A stretch of DNA of 18,286 nucleotides from Elusimicrobiaceae bacterium (GCA_024405075.1 JAKSPG010000009.1:1-18286), one strand, 5' to 3'; positions 1 through 6,922 are shown, counted from the first letter of the stretch. Program-made: numbers and translations. Notes: generated by a model not told the origin, from the sequence alone.

Positions 1-27
1 TACGCTAGTTTGTGTGAGGGGATACGT

Positions 28-594
28 ATGGAAAAGAAAAGTGGTTTGTCGGGTTGTTTGGGCACAAAAGCTTTTACGTTAATTGAACTGTTGGTAGTTG
101 TTCTTATTATTGGTATTTTAGCGGCTATTGCGCTACCGCAGTATCAAAAGGCGGTGTGGAAATCGCGCAACGCGCAATTAAAAACGGTTATCAAGACTGT
201 TCGCCAGGCGCAAGATGCGTATTTTATGGCAAACGGAAAATATGCCGGCAATTTTGACGAGCTGGATGTTGATTTGCCTTTTTCCGCCCCGGATATGGGC
301 ACTGCCATCATGGAAGATATTTGTTATTTAGCTATCAAAGGGAGCGATTCGGTACGCCGCGCGGAACATTTTCAGGTGGTGTTAAACGCTACTACCCTAA
401 CCAATATGAGTATTACTACCGTATGGACGGACGGCCCTTATAAGTGCACGGGGTTTGTTTATCGCCCTAGTGGTGAGATGCGGTGCACACAACAAGGATG
501 GGGGGCTGCCGCCGAAAGTGATTTCTGCGAAAAAATAGAACGAGGCACGGATAAACAATTTTCGGGCAGTTGGTATTCTTGGGCGTTGCCGTAA
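28..594 (+). CDS. Type IV pilin-like (prepilin) protein, copy 1
   Basis: The 188-residue protein opens with a short charged leader followed by the class III signal FTLIELLVVV and a hydrophobic helix ending ALPQYQKAV, the hallmark of type IV pilins and type II pseudopilins. Prepilin peptidase (PilD) is expected to cut just before Phe and the helix to anchor or polymerise the subunit in the inner membrane. The residue before the cut is Ala (TKA-F) where Gly is usual. The body carries the block ANGKYAGNFDELDVDLP, shared in form with the four other pilins here, then a variable Cys-containing C-terminus. I chose the ATG at 28 over an upstream TTG at 10 because GAGGGG at 17-22 is correctly spaced for it. 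The leader peptide and ribosome site resemble those of the pilin at 2805. The function is clear at family level; which fibre it joins is unknown. Confidence 0.9.
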   Translation: MEKKSGLSGCLGTKAFTLIELLVVVLIIGILAAIALPQYQKAVWKSRNAQLKTVIKTVRQAQDAYFMANGKYAGNFDELDVDLPFSAPDMGTAIMEDICYLAIKGSDSVRRAEHFQVVLNATTLTNMSITTVWTDGPYKCTGFVYRPSGEMRCTQQGWGAAAESDFCEKIERGTDKQFSGSWYSWALP

Positions 595-605
595 CTTACA
601 AAAAA

Positions 606-635
606 TAAACCCCCGCGTATTATTTCGGGGGTTTA
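606..635 (+). terminator. Intrinsic terminator after pilin copy 1
   Basis: A 9-bp perfect stem, AAACCCCCG (607-615) with CGGGGGTTT (626-634), lies 12 bases past the pilin stop. The U-run is short, being only the TTT of the stem, so termination may be partial. Confidence 0.75.
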
Positions 636-816
636 GCTCATTGTCATGTTCATGTGACTTATGTTCCTCTTTCCGCCGGGAGCTACGCGTCCGGGTCTTC
701 ACGCAATCGGGGGATACGCCGTACCCACCACAACTGCAACCAAGGACAACCGTGCCTTCCCTGCGTACTAAGTACTAATACTATAAGGGTTTTTTTCAAA
801 AAATCAAGGCCTAATT
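636..816. other. Intergenic stretch without a recognised gene
   Basis: This is the gap between the terminator of pilin copy 1 and the end of the convergent synthase gene. No ORF with a credible start and ribosome site is visible on either strand. A 14-mer around 677-690 (CCGGGAGCTACGCG) differs by one base from part of the stem 2 region of the pilin leader near 15303-15316, but no wider homology is seen. A T7 run at 790-796 lies near the end of the facing gene. Confidence 0.5.
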
Positions 817-1848
817 TTAAAAAATCTTTTTCCCGTCGGCAGACAGGTCAAATTTACGTATTTTATGAGTAAGCCACGCTTCAAAAACAGCGTTACTCAG
901 CCAAATGGGTGGGGTAAGGAGCATGGTCAAATGGATTGTCGTGCGTGAGATTTTCACGCGTTTTTTTACGTTTAATAAATCCGGTTCCCGGTAAATTTTG
1001 TATAGCGTATCAGCGGCCCACAGTACCGGCCACGCCACGGCGGCGCGCTGGCCGGGGTGTGTTTTGGGGAGCAACGTAAAGTAGCGTATGCCGTCTTGCA
1101 ACCGGGCCAGCCCCCACAAAATCCACTTTCGTTTAATGGGCTCAAAGCGCGTGCTGTTGGCGGGGTTGAATAAATCGGCGGGGGTTAGACCGCAAGTTTG
1201 CAAATCTTCGTGCGGGAAATAACACCGCCCCAGTTGCAAATCTTTGGGTAAATCGCGCAAGATGTTGACGATTTGCAACGCGTCGCCGATGTGGCGGCCA
1301 AGCTCAAAAAAAGTTTCTTTATCGGTGTGGATTTTAGACGTGTGAAAAATTAATTGGCTCCAAAATTGTCCTGGCTTGCCGCCCATTAAACGGCAATAAT
1401 TTTCCAGTTCTTTTGCAGTTTGAAAAGCAACAACGGGCGCGTTTTTTTCTTGCGGGAAAGTTTGCAAATCAATTTTCATGCCATTGCAAACGGCGCGGGC
1501 CACTTCTAAAATAAATGGCTGTTGCGACGCGGAAATTTTATTAAATGCGGCCAAACACGGGCGTAGGTTCTCAATCAAAATTCTTTCGTACGGGTTTTCG
1601 CTTCCGCCGTTAATTTCGCGTGCGAGATGAGTGATTTCTTCGTCGGGTTGTGTTTCAATAATAGACGGAAATTTTGCAATCCAATAGAGCCTGCGCTCGG
1701 CGGGCAAAAGGGGGGTATCGGCAATGGTATCGGCGTAGCGGCAGAGCAAATACGCCACCGAAAATGCCGGACGCATTGCCCGCGGCAACGCTTGCACACT
1801 TAAATATAAACTGCGCGAAGTATTTTTGAGCAGCGTTTCCAAGTCCAT
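817..1848 (-). CDS. Squalene/phytoene synthase family protein
   Basis: The 343-residue protein has both Asp-rich prenyl-diphosphate sites of the trans-isoprenyl head-to-head synthases. The first is DTIAD at residues 40-44. The second is the run from GDALQIVNILRD through DLQLGRCYFP at about 188-212. Supporting blocks are SRSLYLSVQALP near the N-terminus, NGMKIDL and YCRLMGGKPG. The family condenses two farnesyl- or geranylgeranyl-diphosphates to squalene or phytoene. The spacing and the NILRDLPKDL form suit squalene synthase-like members better than CrtB, but the product cannot be settled from sequence. The C-terminal part (about 300-325) is hydrophobic and may associate with the membrane. It lies 35 bp downstream of the pilin at 1884-2423 in the same direction and might be cotranscribed with it. 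No other terpenoid gene is nearby. The ribosome site before the ATG is poor, so the start is only moderately sure. Confidence 0.88.
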   Translation of the reverse strand: MDLETLLKNTSRSLYLSVQALPRAMRPAFSVAYLLCRYADTIADTPLLPAERRLYWIAKFPSIIETQPDEEITHLAREINGGSENPYERILIENLRPCLAAFNKISASQQPFILEVARAVCNGMKIDLQTFPQEKNAPVVAFQTAKELENYCRLMGGKPGQFWSQLIFHTSKIHTDKETFFELGRHIGDALQIVNILRDLPKDLQLGRCYFPHEDLQTCGLTPADLFNPANSTRFEPIKRKWILWGLARLQDGIRYFTLLPKTHPGQRAAVAWPVLWAADTLYKIYREPDLLNVKKRVKISRTTIHLTMLLTPPIWLSNAVFEAWLTHKIRKFDLSADGKKIF

Positions 1849-1883
1849 ATATATAAGGATAGCAAAATAGAAACGCGTTAGGG

Positions 1884-2423
1884 TTATGGATTTATTTGGT
1901 AATAGTGAAAACTTCCTTTTGGGCCATCAGGTGTGCGGACCCTTGCCGTGTGCCAATATTCTGCCCCGCTGACACTTTTGCATAATTTATTTGCCTGGGT
2001 ATTATCTTTAGCCGCATAACAACGGTGGTTTATATCAGAAGAATCTGAATATCCATACACAAAAGAATAGTCTTTTTTACCACAGGTCGTACTATTGGTC
2101 CAGGAAGCGTTCCCCTTGAATATACAGCAATAGGTATCATCGTTATAAGCACATTGGCCTTGCGTGGGAGAGGTGATGTCTTTTAAGGTCATTCCGGCCG
2201 GAGGGGCTACGCTTAGTTCGTCAAAACTACCGGGCCAAGTCCCGTTTGCTAATTGATACGCTTTTGCGGCTGTAACATACGGTTGTGCCATGCTACGTAA
2301 ATTGGCAAAACGCGATTTATCGACGGCGAGCGTATACTGCGGCAGAGCCACGGCCGCCAGGATACCAATAATGAGAACAACTACTAATAATTCAATGAGT
2401 GTAAACCCTTTCTTTATGTGCAT
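1884..2423 (-). CDS. Type IV pilin-like (prepilin) protein, copy 2
   Basis: The 179-residue prepilin has a very short leader (MHIKKG) before the processing site and helix FTLIELLVVVLIIGILAAVALP. The Gly at -1 is canonical. The ANGTWPGSFDELSV block matches the pilin family here, and the C-terminal half has several Cys residues, including the pair YCCIF, typical of disulfide-closed pilin heads. An in-frame ATG upstream would add residues encoded by a palindromic repeat. I rejected it because AAGGAGA (plus-strand 2432-2438) is ideally placed for the ATG at 2423. A strong promoter lies at 2554-2581, so the mRNA has a leader of about 124 nt containing the paired hairpins at 2448-2527. Confidence 0.9.
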   Translation of the reverse strand: MHIKKGFTLIELLVVVLIIGILAAVALPQYTLAVDKSRFANLRSMAQPYVTAAKAYQLANGTWPGSFDELSVAPPAGMTLKDITSPTQGQCAYNDDTYCCIFKGNASWTNSTTCGKKDYSFVYGYSDSSDINHRCYAAKDNTQANKLCKSVSGAEYWHTARVRTPDGPKGSFHYYQINP

Positions 2424-2447
2424 GAAAAAAATCTCCTTTATCATATC

Positions 2448-2527
2448 GTCATGCTGAACTTGTTTCAGCATCTCTGCTTACTTTGTTTTAGAAAGCGGTG
2501 GAGATCCTGAAACAAGTTCAGGATGAC
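2448..2527. repeat. Double palindrome (inverted pair of hairpins) in a pilin leader
   Basis: Two 27-nt arms, 2448-2474 and 2501-2527, are inverted copies of each other apart from two positions, separated by 26 bases. Each arm is also a hairpin by itself: ATGCTGAA-CTTGT-TTCAGCAT and ATCCTGAA-ACAAG-TTCAGGAT. The two differing positions pair with each other inside each arm, so the change is compensatory (a G-C pair flipped to C-G). From memory, similar CTGAAACAAGTTCAG-type palindromes are dispersed in many bacterial genomes. Here it sits between promoter and ribosome site of the pilin at 1884-2423. Confidence 0.85.
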
Positions 2528-2553
2528 CTTATTGATATATTGACTGACACTTT

Positions 2554-2581
2554 ATTATCGTTTTTTTTTTTGATGTGTCAA
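2554..2581 (-). promoter_or_regulatory. Promoter of pilin copy 2 with A11 tract in the spacer
   Basis: Reading the minus strand, TTGACA (2581-2576) and GATAAT (2559-2554) are separated by 16 bases, 11 of which are an unbroken A run. Transcription should start near 2547. The consensus match is strong. A homopolymer inside the spacer could alter promoter strength if its length varies. Confidence 0.75.
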
Positions 2582-2745
2582 GCAAAATCTGCCGGCCTGC
2601 CGGAAATAATCCTTGGTTTACTGCCCCAAAAATGCCTAACGACGTCCTTTTTTAAGGGGAGATAACAAAAGAGAAAGTGTAACTATAAGTAGGTGAAAGT
2701 CTGCTTATTAAGGGCGGCCCGCAGGGTCGGGAGAAAAAATGAAAC
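2582..2745. other. Region between two divergent pilin promoters
   Basis: About 165 bases separate the -35 boxes of two divergent pilin promoters. I see a small CCGGC/GCCGG hairpin near 2591-2603 and a short segment around 2634-2655 (GCCTAACGACG then a T run) faintly like part of the structured pilin leaders at 8.2 and 15.3 kb. The likeness is too weak to call homologous. No gene is visible. Confidence 0.4.
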
Positions 2746-2773
2746 TTGACTTCGTTTTTTTTTTTGCTATAGT
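2746..2773 (+). promoter_or_regulatory. Promoter of pilin copy 3 with T11 tract in the spacer
   Basis: TTGACT (2746-2751) and an extended -10, TGC-TATAGT (-10 at 2768-2773), are separated by 16 bases containing 11 consecutive Ts (2755-2765). GCTATA and TATAGC (2766-2771 and 2779-2784) form a small inverted repeat over the start region. The design mirrors the promoter of the divergent pilin at 1884-2423. Confidence 0.75.
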
Positions 2774-2804
2774 TTGCCTATAGCCCGTTAGAGGGGGGAT
2801 GCTT

Positions 2805-3332
2805 ATGCAAAATAAAAGCTGTTTGTTGGGCCGTTTAGACACAAAAGGATTTACGTTAATTGAGTTGTTAGTGGTTGTGCTTATCATCGGCATATTGGCG
2901 GCGGTGGCCGTGCCACAGTATAGACTGGCGGTAGCCAAAAGCAGATATACGGAAATCATGACGATTGTTGACTCGTTAGTCAAAGCACAGGATGTTTATT
3001 TCCTGGCCAACGGCTCGTATGCAGAACATTTTGACGAGTTGGCGGTAGATTTTGCACACGGCGACGTACAAACCGACGGCAACGGAGAATATGTGAAGTT
3101 TCGTGGGTATAGCATATATGTACTTCGGTCCGGATATTCTTGTGCTTTTGCGGCTACTTCCCCCGGAAGACCGGATTATTGGGTGTATTTGTCGTCTAAA
3201 CAGCGGACATGTACCGGCAGGAATGAATTAGGAGATCAAGTATGCAAAAGTTTCGGCGGGAAATATATTTCCACCTCTTGTCGTGTGGAAGGGAGTACCG
3301 CACACGGTTGTCAAAATTATAATTTGCCCTAG
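2805..3332 (+). CDS. Type IV pilin-like (prepilin) protein, copy 3
   Basis: The 175-residue prepilin begins MQNKSCLLGRLDTKG before the helix FTLIELLVVVLIIGILAAVAVP. The longer leader and its ribosome site (GAGGGGGG, 2791-2798) closely resemble those of pilin copy 1, so these two look like the nearest relatives in the window. An ATG at 2799 abuts the Shine-Dalgarno sequence, so the ATG at 2805 is preferred. The block ANGSYAEHFDELAVDF follows the family pattern, and the C-terminal half has spaced Cys residues likely to form disulfides. The gene converges on ligA with only 4 bp between stop codons and no terminator, so transcripts from each side may run into the other. Confidence 0.9.
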   Translation: MQNKSCLLGRLDTKGFTLIELLVVVLIIGILAAVAVPQYRLAVAKSRYTEIMTIVDSLVKAQDVYFLANGSYAEHFDELAVDFAHGDVQTDGNGEYVKFRGYSIYVLRSGYSCAFAATSPGRPDYWVYLSSKQRTCTGRNELGDQVCKSFGGKYISTSCRVEGSTAHGCQNYNLP

Positions 3333-3336
3333 GATT

Positions 3337-5305
3337 TTACTTCCCAATCATTTTCAAAAATTCTTGCTCGGTCAGCACAGGTACGCCCAGCTCTTGTGCT
3401 TTTTTGAGTTTGCTGCCCGCGGCTTCCCCGGCCACCACGTAGGCCGTTTTTTTAGATACACTGCCGCTGGCTTTCCCGCCGTATTGCATGGCTAATCGTT
3501 CAGCTTCGGTACGTGTCATCGTTTTTAACTCGCCTGTAAAAACAATCGTTTTTCCGTCCAACACGTTGCCGGATTTTTCTTTTTCGGGTTGCGTAAAATT
3601 AAGGCCCGCCAAACGCAGTTTTTCAATTTGTTCCAGGGCTGTTGCATCGTGGAAAAAGTCATAAATACTTTGGGAAACTTTCTCGCCCACGTCGGGGATG
3701 TGTTGCAATTCTTCCAACGAGGCATTTTTTAAATTATCCAGGGTGCGGAAACGGTCGGCCAATACCTCGGCTGTCTTTTCGCCTACAAACGCAATTCCTA
3801 GCGCAAAGAGTAATTTGGAAAGCGGACGTTTTTTGCTCGCCTCAATGGCATCTAATAAATTCTGTGCCTTTTTATCTTTAAAGTTCGGCAGTTGCAGCAA
3901 ATGCAAAAAGGACAGCTGGTATATATCCGCCAGTTCCGTTAAAAAATTTCGTCTAATGAGTTGTTGCACAACCACATCACCCAAACCGTCAATATCCAGC
4001 GCATCGCGCGAAGCAAAGTGCACTAGCCGCGCGTGCAATTGGGCCGGGCAAGCGGGGTTAATGCAATAATAGCCCACCTCGTCTTGCTCTTTGTAAACGG
4101 GTGCCCCGCACGAAGGACAAATTTGCGGCGGCAGTACATCTTGCGTTCCGGCATGTTCCACGACTTTGACCACTTTGGGGATCACTTCTCCGGCGCGTTC
4201 AATAATTACGCTGTCGCTCACGCGCACCCCTAAACGTTTAATTTCATCAAAATTGTGCAAGGTGGCGTTGGAAATAATGACACCCGCGCACGGTACGGGG
4301 ACCAGTTCGGCCACCGGGGTAATAATGCCCGTTCTGCCTACGGAAAAAACAATGTTTTTAACGGTGGTAGTTGCTTGCGGGGCTGGATATTTAAACGCCA
4401 TGGCCCAGCGCGGGCTGCGCGAAGTAGTCCCTAAAATTTGTTGTTCCCGGAATTTATTTACTTTCACCACCAGCCCGTCTACATCGAAGGGCAGTTCGTG
4501 GCAATTTCGTAATAAAAACGAAGCGCACCGGCAATTAAGGTAACTTTGGTACGTACCGGGCAGACCGAAAATCCCATGCGCGGCACGTATCAATAAACGC
4601 GCTGAAACTTTCCGCTGCAATTTCGCCTAACCCAAACGAGTGGGCGAAAAATTTTAACGGTCGTTGCGCGGTCAGCTGGGAGTCTTTTTGACGTAACGAA
4701 CCGGCCGCGGCGTTGCGAGTGTTAGCAAAGATGTTATTGCCGGATTTTTCCTGCTCGGCATTTAAGGCGGCTAAATCGTTTTTGTCTAAATATACTTCCC
4801 CGCGGATTTCCAACAGCCCTTGCGGTGCGTTTGTCAGTTGGTGCGGGATGTTTTTAATGGTCAGCACGTTGGCGGTAATGTCCTCGCCGGTTTTTCCGTC
4901 GCCACGGCTGGCGGCCTGGATGAGGCGGCCGTTTTCGTACGTAAGCGAACACGACACGCCGTCAATTTTTCCTTCTACCACCATTTCAAAAGTATCCCGG
5001 CCTAACAGTTTGGCGGCGCGTTCGTGCCATTCGCGGATGTCGTCTTCGGAGTAGGAATTATCCAGCGACATCATCGGCACTTTATGTACGACTGCGCTAA
5101 ACGCGCGCGAAGCCGTACCTCCCACCTGTTGGGTAGGTGACGCGGCCGACGCAAATTGCGGATATTGTTTTTCTAATTCTTGTAAGCGTTTGTAAAGCTG
5201 GTCGTATTGGGTATCGGACAGGACGGGATTGTCCTGGTTGTAGTATAAATCGCTGTGGTAGGCGATTTGCTGGCGCAGCTGTTCAATTTCCTCTTTGGGC
5301 TGCAT
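3337..5305 (-). pseudogene. ligA: NAD-dependent DNA ligase, interrupted by two frameshifts
   Basis: LigA seals nicks in DNA using NAD+. The N-terminal fragment (4535-5305) has the Ia domain (YYNQDNPVLSDTQYD), the HKVPMMSL block and the adenylation motif EGKIDG, with the lysine near residue 113. The C-terminal frame resumes at HELPFDVDG and continues with PRWAMAFKYP, the OB fold (VGRTGIITPVAELVPV), the CPSC...CINPACP zinc finger, helix-hairpin-helix repeats and a BRCT domain ending at 3337. Between them, about 70 bases encode recognisable LigA (ALRFYYEIA) only in the third frame. The gene therefore has two shifts of -1 type: one at the GGG run 4573-4575, where one extra G would restore the expected Trp-Gly-Phe, and one near 4496-4503, where the conserved Arg before HELPF is lost. 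Sequencing error is possible because everything else is intact. It follows nusB by 6 bp. Confidence 0.88.
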
Positions 5306-5311
5306 AGAAAT

Positions 5312-5722
5312 TTATTTCCGTTCTTTTTTAAGTTGGTCTAACAAACCGTTAATAAATTTGCTGGAATTTTCGGTTGAGTATTTTTTTGCCAGCTCAATGG
5401 CTTCGTCAATAATAGCGGGGATAGGGGTGCGCTCGGGGCTGAAAACCATCTCATACGTGGCCATGCGCAAAATGGAGCGGTCCACTGCCGACATGCGCGC
5501 CACCGTCCAGTTTTTGGCATACGTGGAAACCAGTTTATCAATGGCGGATAAATTCTTTTCGGTCCCGCGTACCAGGTCTTCGCAAAACGGGAATAATTCC
5601 CCCAATTCCCGTTTAAATTCTTCCGTATAGCGTGCTACGTTTTCGCCGGCGGGTGATTTGATACTGTCGGCGTAATAGAGCGATTGTAAAGCGTACTCCC
5701 TAGCTTGTCTTCTGCTTTTCAT
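5312..5722 (-). CDS. nusB: Transcription antitermination factor NusB
   Basis: The 136-residue protein matches NusB in length and pattern: the N-terminal SRRQAREYALQSLYY helix, a central VRGTEKNLSAIDKLV region, and the diagnostic C-terminal half with WTVARMSAVDRSILRMATYEM, then IPAIIDEAIELAKKYSTENSSKFINGLLD. NusB binds boxA RNA with NusE (S10) and supports rRNA antitermination. The ATG at 5722 is chosen because AAGGGG lies 6 bases upstream; upstream in-frame ATGs overlap that site or the promoter. An extended -10 (TGC-TAAAAT) on the minus strand lies about 30 bases upstream. ligA begins 6 bases after the stop, so the two form an operon. Confidence 0.95.
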   Translation of the reverse strand: MKSRRQAREYALQSLYYADSIKSPAGENVARYTEEFKRELGELFPFCEDLVRGTEKNLSAIDKLVSTYAKNWTVARMSAVDRSILRMATYEMVFSPERTPIPAIIDEAIELAKKYSTENSSKFINGLLDQLKKERK

Positions 5723-5798
5723 GGTCATCCCCTTGCCTGCCAAAGAAGTTTTATCCATTTTAGCAAATTTTACGTCGTTGTGCAGGAATGGTTTTTGC

Positions 5799-5804
5799 TA
5801 TAAT
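5799..5804 (+). promoter_or_regulatory. Extended -10 promoter of the small lipoprotein gene
   Basis: TGC-TATAAT gives a full extended -10 with the hexamer at 5799-5804. No good -35 is seen (TTGTGC at 5778-5783, 15-bp spacing). The expected +1 falls on or next to the ATG at 5811, predicting a leaderless transcript. Confidence 0.65.
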
Positions 5805-5810
5805 GTAACT

Positions 5811-5984
5811 ATGAGACTATTCATGCTTTTTATCATTTCGCTGGGGCTGGGGGCCTGTGCGGGGGCTCATAAAGGGCCGTTAGTCGGTGCGGACCGTGAT
5901 GCGCACGGGTGTATCGGATCGGCCGGGTATGTATGGAGCGAACCGCTACAACAGTGCGTGCGGCCTTGGGAAGTAGGCAAGTAG
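5811..5984 (+). CDS. Small lipoprotein, 57 residues, unknown function
   Basis: The start MRLFMLFIISLGLGAC is a lipoprotein signal with lipobox LGAC, so Cys16 would be lipidated after cleavage by signal peptidase II. The mature part is about 40 residues and contains GADRDAHGCIGSAGYVW followed by a second Cys in QQCVRPWE. From memory, this DxHGCxxSAGYxW...CxRPWE pattern occurs in short bacterial lipoproteins of unknown role. The two Cys (34 and 49) probably form a disulfide. There is no Shine-Dalgarno sequence, and the promoter puts +1 at the ATG. It diverges from nusB and precedes the infC promoter. Confidence 0.72.
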   Translation: MRLFMLFIISLGLGACAGAHKGPLVGADRDAHGCIGSAGYVWSEPLQQCVRPWEVGK

Positions 5985-5991
5985 CGGTTGA

Positions 5992-6021
5992 TTGACACCG
6001 GTAACGGGAAGTTGGTATAAT
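5992..6021 (+). promoter_or_regulatory. Consensus promoter of the infC-rpmI-rplT operon
   Basis: TTGACA (5992-5997) and TATAAT (6016-6021) are both perfect sigma-70 consensus hexamers, spaced by 18 bases. The leader before infC would be about 35 nt. Confidence 0.9.
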
Positions 6022-6063
6022 AGGAAAGTCCCTTTGGGGCAAATTTTTTGAAAGAAAGATTAA

Positions 6064-6603
6064 ATGGCCAGATTCGATAACAGAAGAGTTTACAAGCAAG
6101 ACTTGTATTGCCGTAACCAAAATATCCGCGCAGCCGAAGTGCGCGTTATTAATTCGGACGGTACCATGTTAGGTATCTTCCCCACGCGCCAGGCTGTTGC
6201 AATGGCCAAAGAACAAGAGTTGGACTTAGTGGAAATTTCTCCCAACGCCCAACCTCCTGTCTGTAAAATACTGGATTACAACAAGTACGTTTACGAACAG
6301 GGTAAAAAAGCTGCGGAAGCGAAGAAGAAACAAGCCAAGGTTACCATGAAAGAGCTGCGCATTAAATCGCGCATTGCCCCACATGACTTGGAAGTAAAAC
6401 TCAACCAGATTGAGGAGTTTTTACGCAAGAAAAACCAGGTGCGTTTTGTGGTCGTGTTCCGCGGACGTGAAAACCAGCACAAGGACCTAGGTATCCAAAT
6501 TTTAAACGATACCGCCAAACGGCTAGAGCCGTTGGCTACGGTGGACGGAGGATTGCAGCAGCTGGGTAACCGTATGTCCATGACCTTTGTGCCTAAAAAC
6601 TAA
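6064..6603 (+). CDS. infC: Translation initiation factor IF-3
   Basis: IF-3 binds the 30S subunit, blocks premature 50S joining and proofreads start codons. The 179-residue length is usual. The N-terminal domain shows NQNIRAAEVRVINSDG, LDLVEISPNAQPPVCKILDYNKY, then a Lys/Ala-rich linker helix (about 80-92). The C-terminal domain contains VTMKELRIKSRIAPHDLEVKL, the ribosome-binding FRGRE and a terminal MSMTFVPKN. It starts with ATG rather than the rare codon used for autoregulation in Escherichia coli. It heads the canonical infC-rpmI-rplT operon. Confidence 0.97.
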   Translation: MARFDNRRVYKQDLYCRNQNIRAAEVRVINSDGTMLGIFPTRQAVAMAKEQELDLVEISPNAQPPVCKILDYNKYVYEQGKKAAEAKKKQAKVTMKELRIKSRIAPHDLEVKLNQIEEFLRKKNQVRFVVVFRGRENQHKDLGIQILNDTAKRLEPLATVDGGLQQLGNRMSMTFVPKN

Positions 6604-6704
6604 ACCGATTTTTCGGCTCTTTTTGATGTGACTGCGTTCGGGGCTTGACCGGCTCCCGCCGCAGGTTGTGTAAATAAGAGCCAATTAAAAAAAGGATAAA
6701 AACA
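6604..6704 (+). promoter_or_regulatory. Structured infC-rpmI intercistronic region, possible L20 target
   Basis: The 101-nt gap can form nested stems: GGCTCTT (6615-6621) with AAGAGCC (6676-6682), CTGCG (6632-6636) with CGCAG (6660-6664), and an inner GC stem near 6640-6656. The outer stem ends just before the rpmI ribosome site (AAAGGA, 6690-6695). In other bacteria ribosomal protein L20 represses this operon by binding such structures. Applying that here is inference. Confidence 0.45.
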
Positions 6705-6911
6705 ATGCCTAAATTAAGAAATCACAGCGGCGGCAAAAAGCGTTTCCGCAAAACCGCCACGGGTAAATTCACCCACAGAAAAGCCGGCAGAAAACACTTG
6801 CTAACGCCTGTTTCTGCCTCGCGCAAACATGATATGCGCAAAACCGGGGTTATCACGCCCGAGTCCAACAAAGGCAAGATCTTGCAAAAGTATCTGCCTA
6901 TGGCCAAATAA
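6705..6911 (+). CDS. rpmI: 50S ribosomal protein L35
   Basis: The 68-residue, very basic protein has the L35 signature MPKLRNHSGGKKRFRKTATGK and KAGRKHLLT, ending GKILQKYLPMAK. It is a late-assembly protein of the large ribosomal subunit. It lies between infC and rplT as in most bacteria, with an AAAGGA ribosome site upstream and only 11 bases before rplT. Confidence 0.97.
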   Translation: MPKLRNHSGGKKRFRKTATGKFTHRKAGRKHLLTPVSASRKHDMRKTGVITPESNKGKILQKYLPMAK

Positions 6912-6922
6912 GAGGTTGAAAC

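Noticed and set aside
397..702. Minus-strand ORF of 101 codons over the end of pilin copy 1
   Set aside because: It crosses the pilin gene and its terminator, has no ribosome site and no coherent domain. It is a shadow frame.
636..760. Third copy of the pilin leader (shared 14-mer CCGGGAGCTACGCG)
   Set aside because: Only this short stretch matches, in the least conserved part of stem 2. No junction motif or helices are found around it.
2424..2471. N-terminal extension of pilin copy 2 (MLKQVQHDD...)
   Set aside because: The extension would be encoded by the palindromic repeat and would bury the prepilin leader. A strong ribosome site favours the ATG at 2423.
2600..2660. Decayed leader copy near GCCTAACGACG and a T run
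   Set aside because: Similarity covers about 20 bases with gaps and lacks the paired partner strands.
4166..4543. Plus-strand ORF opposite ligA
   Set aside because: It lies wholly antisense to conserved LigA coding sequence, with no start signals.
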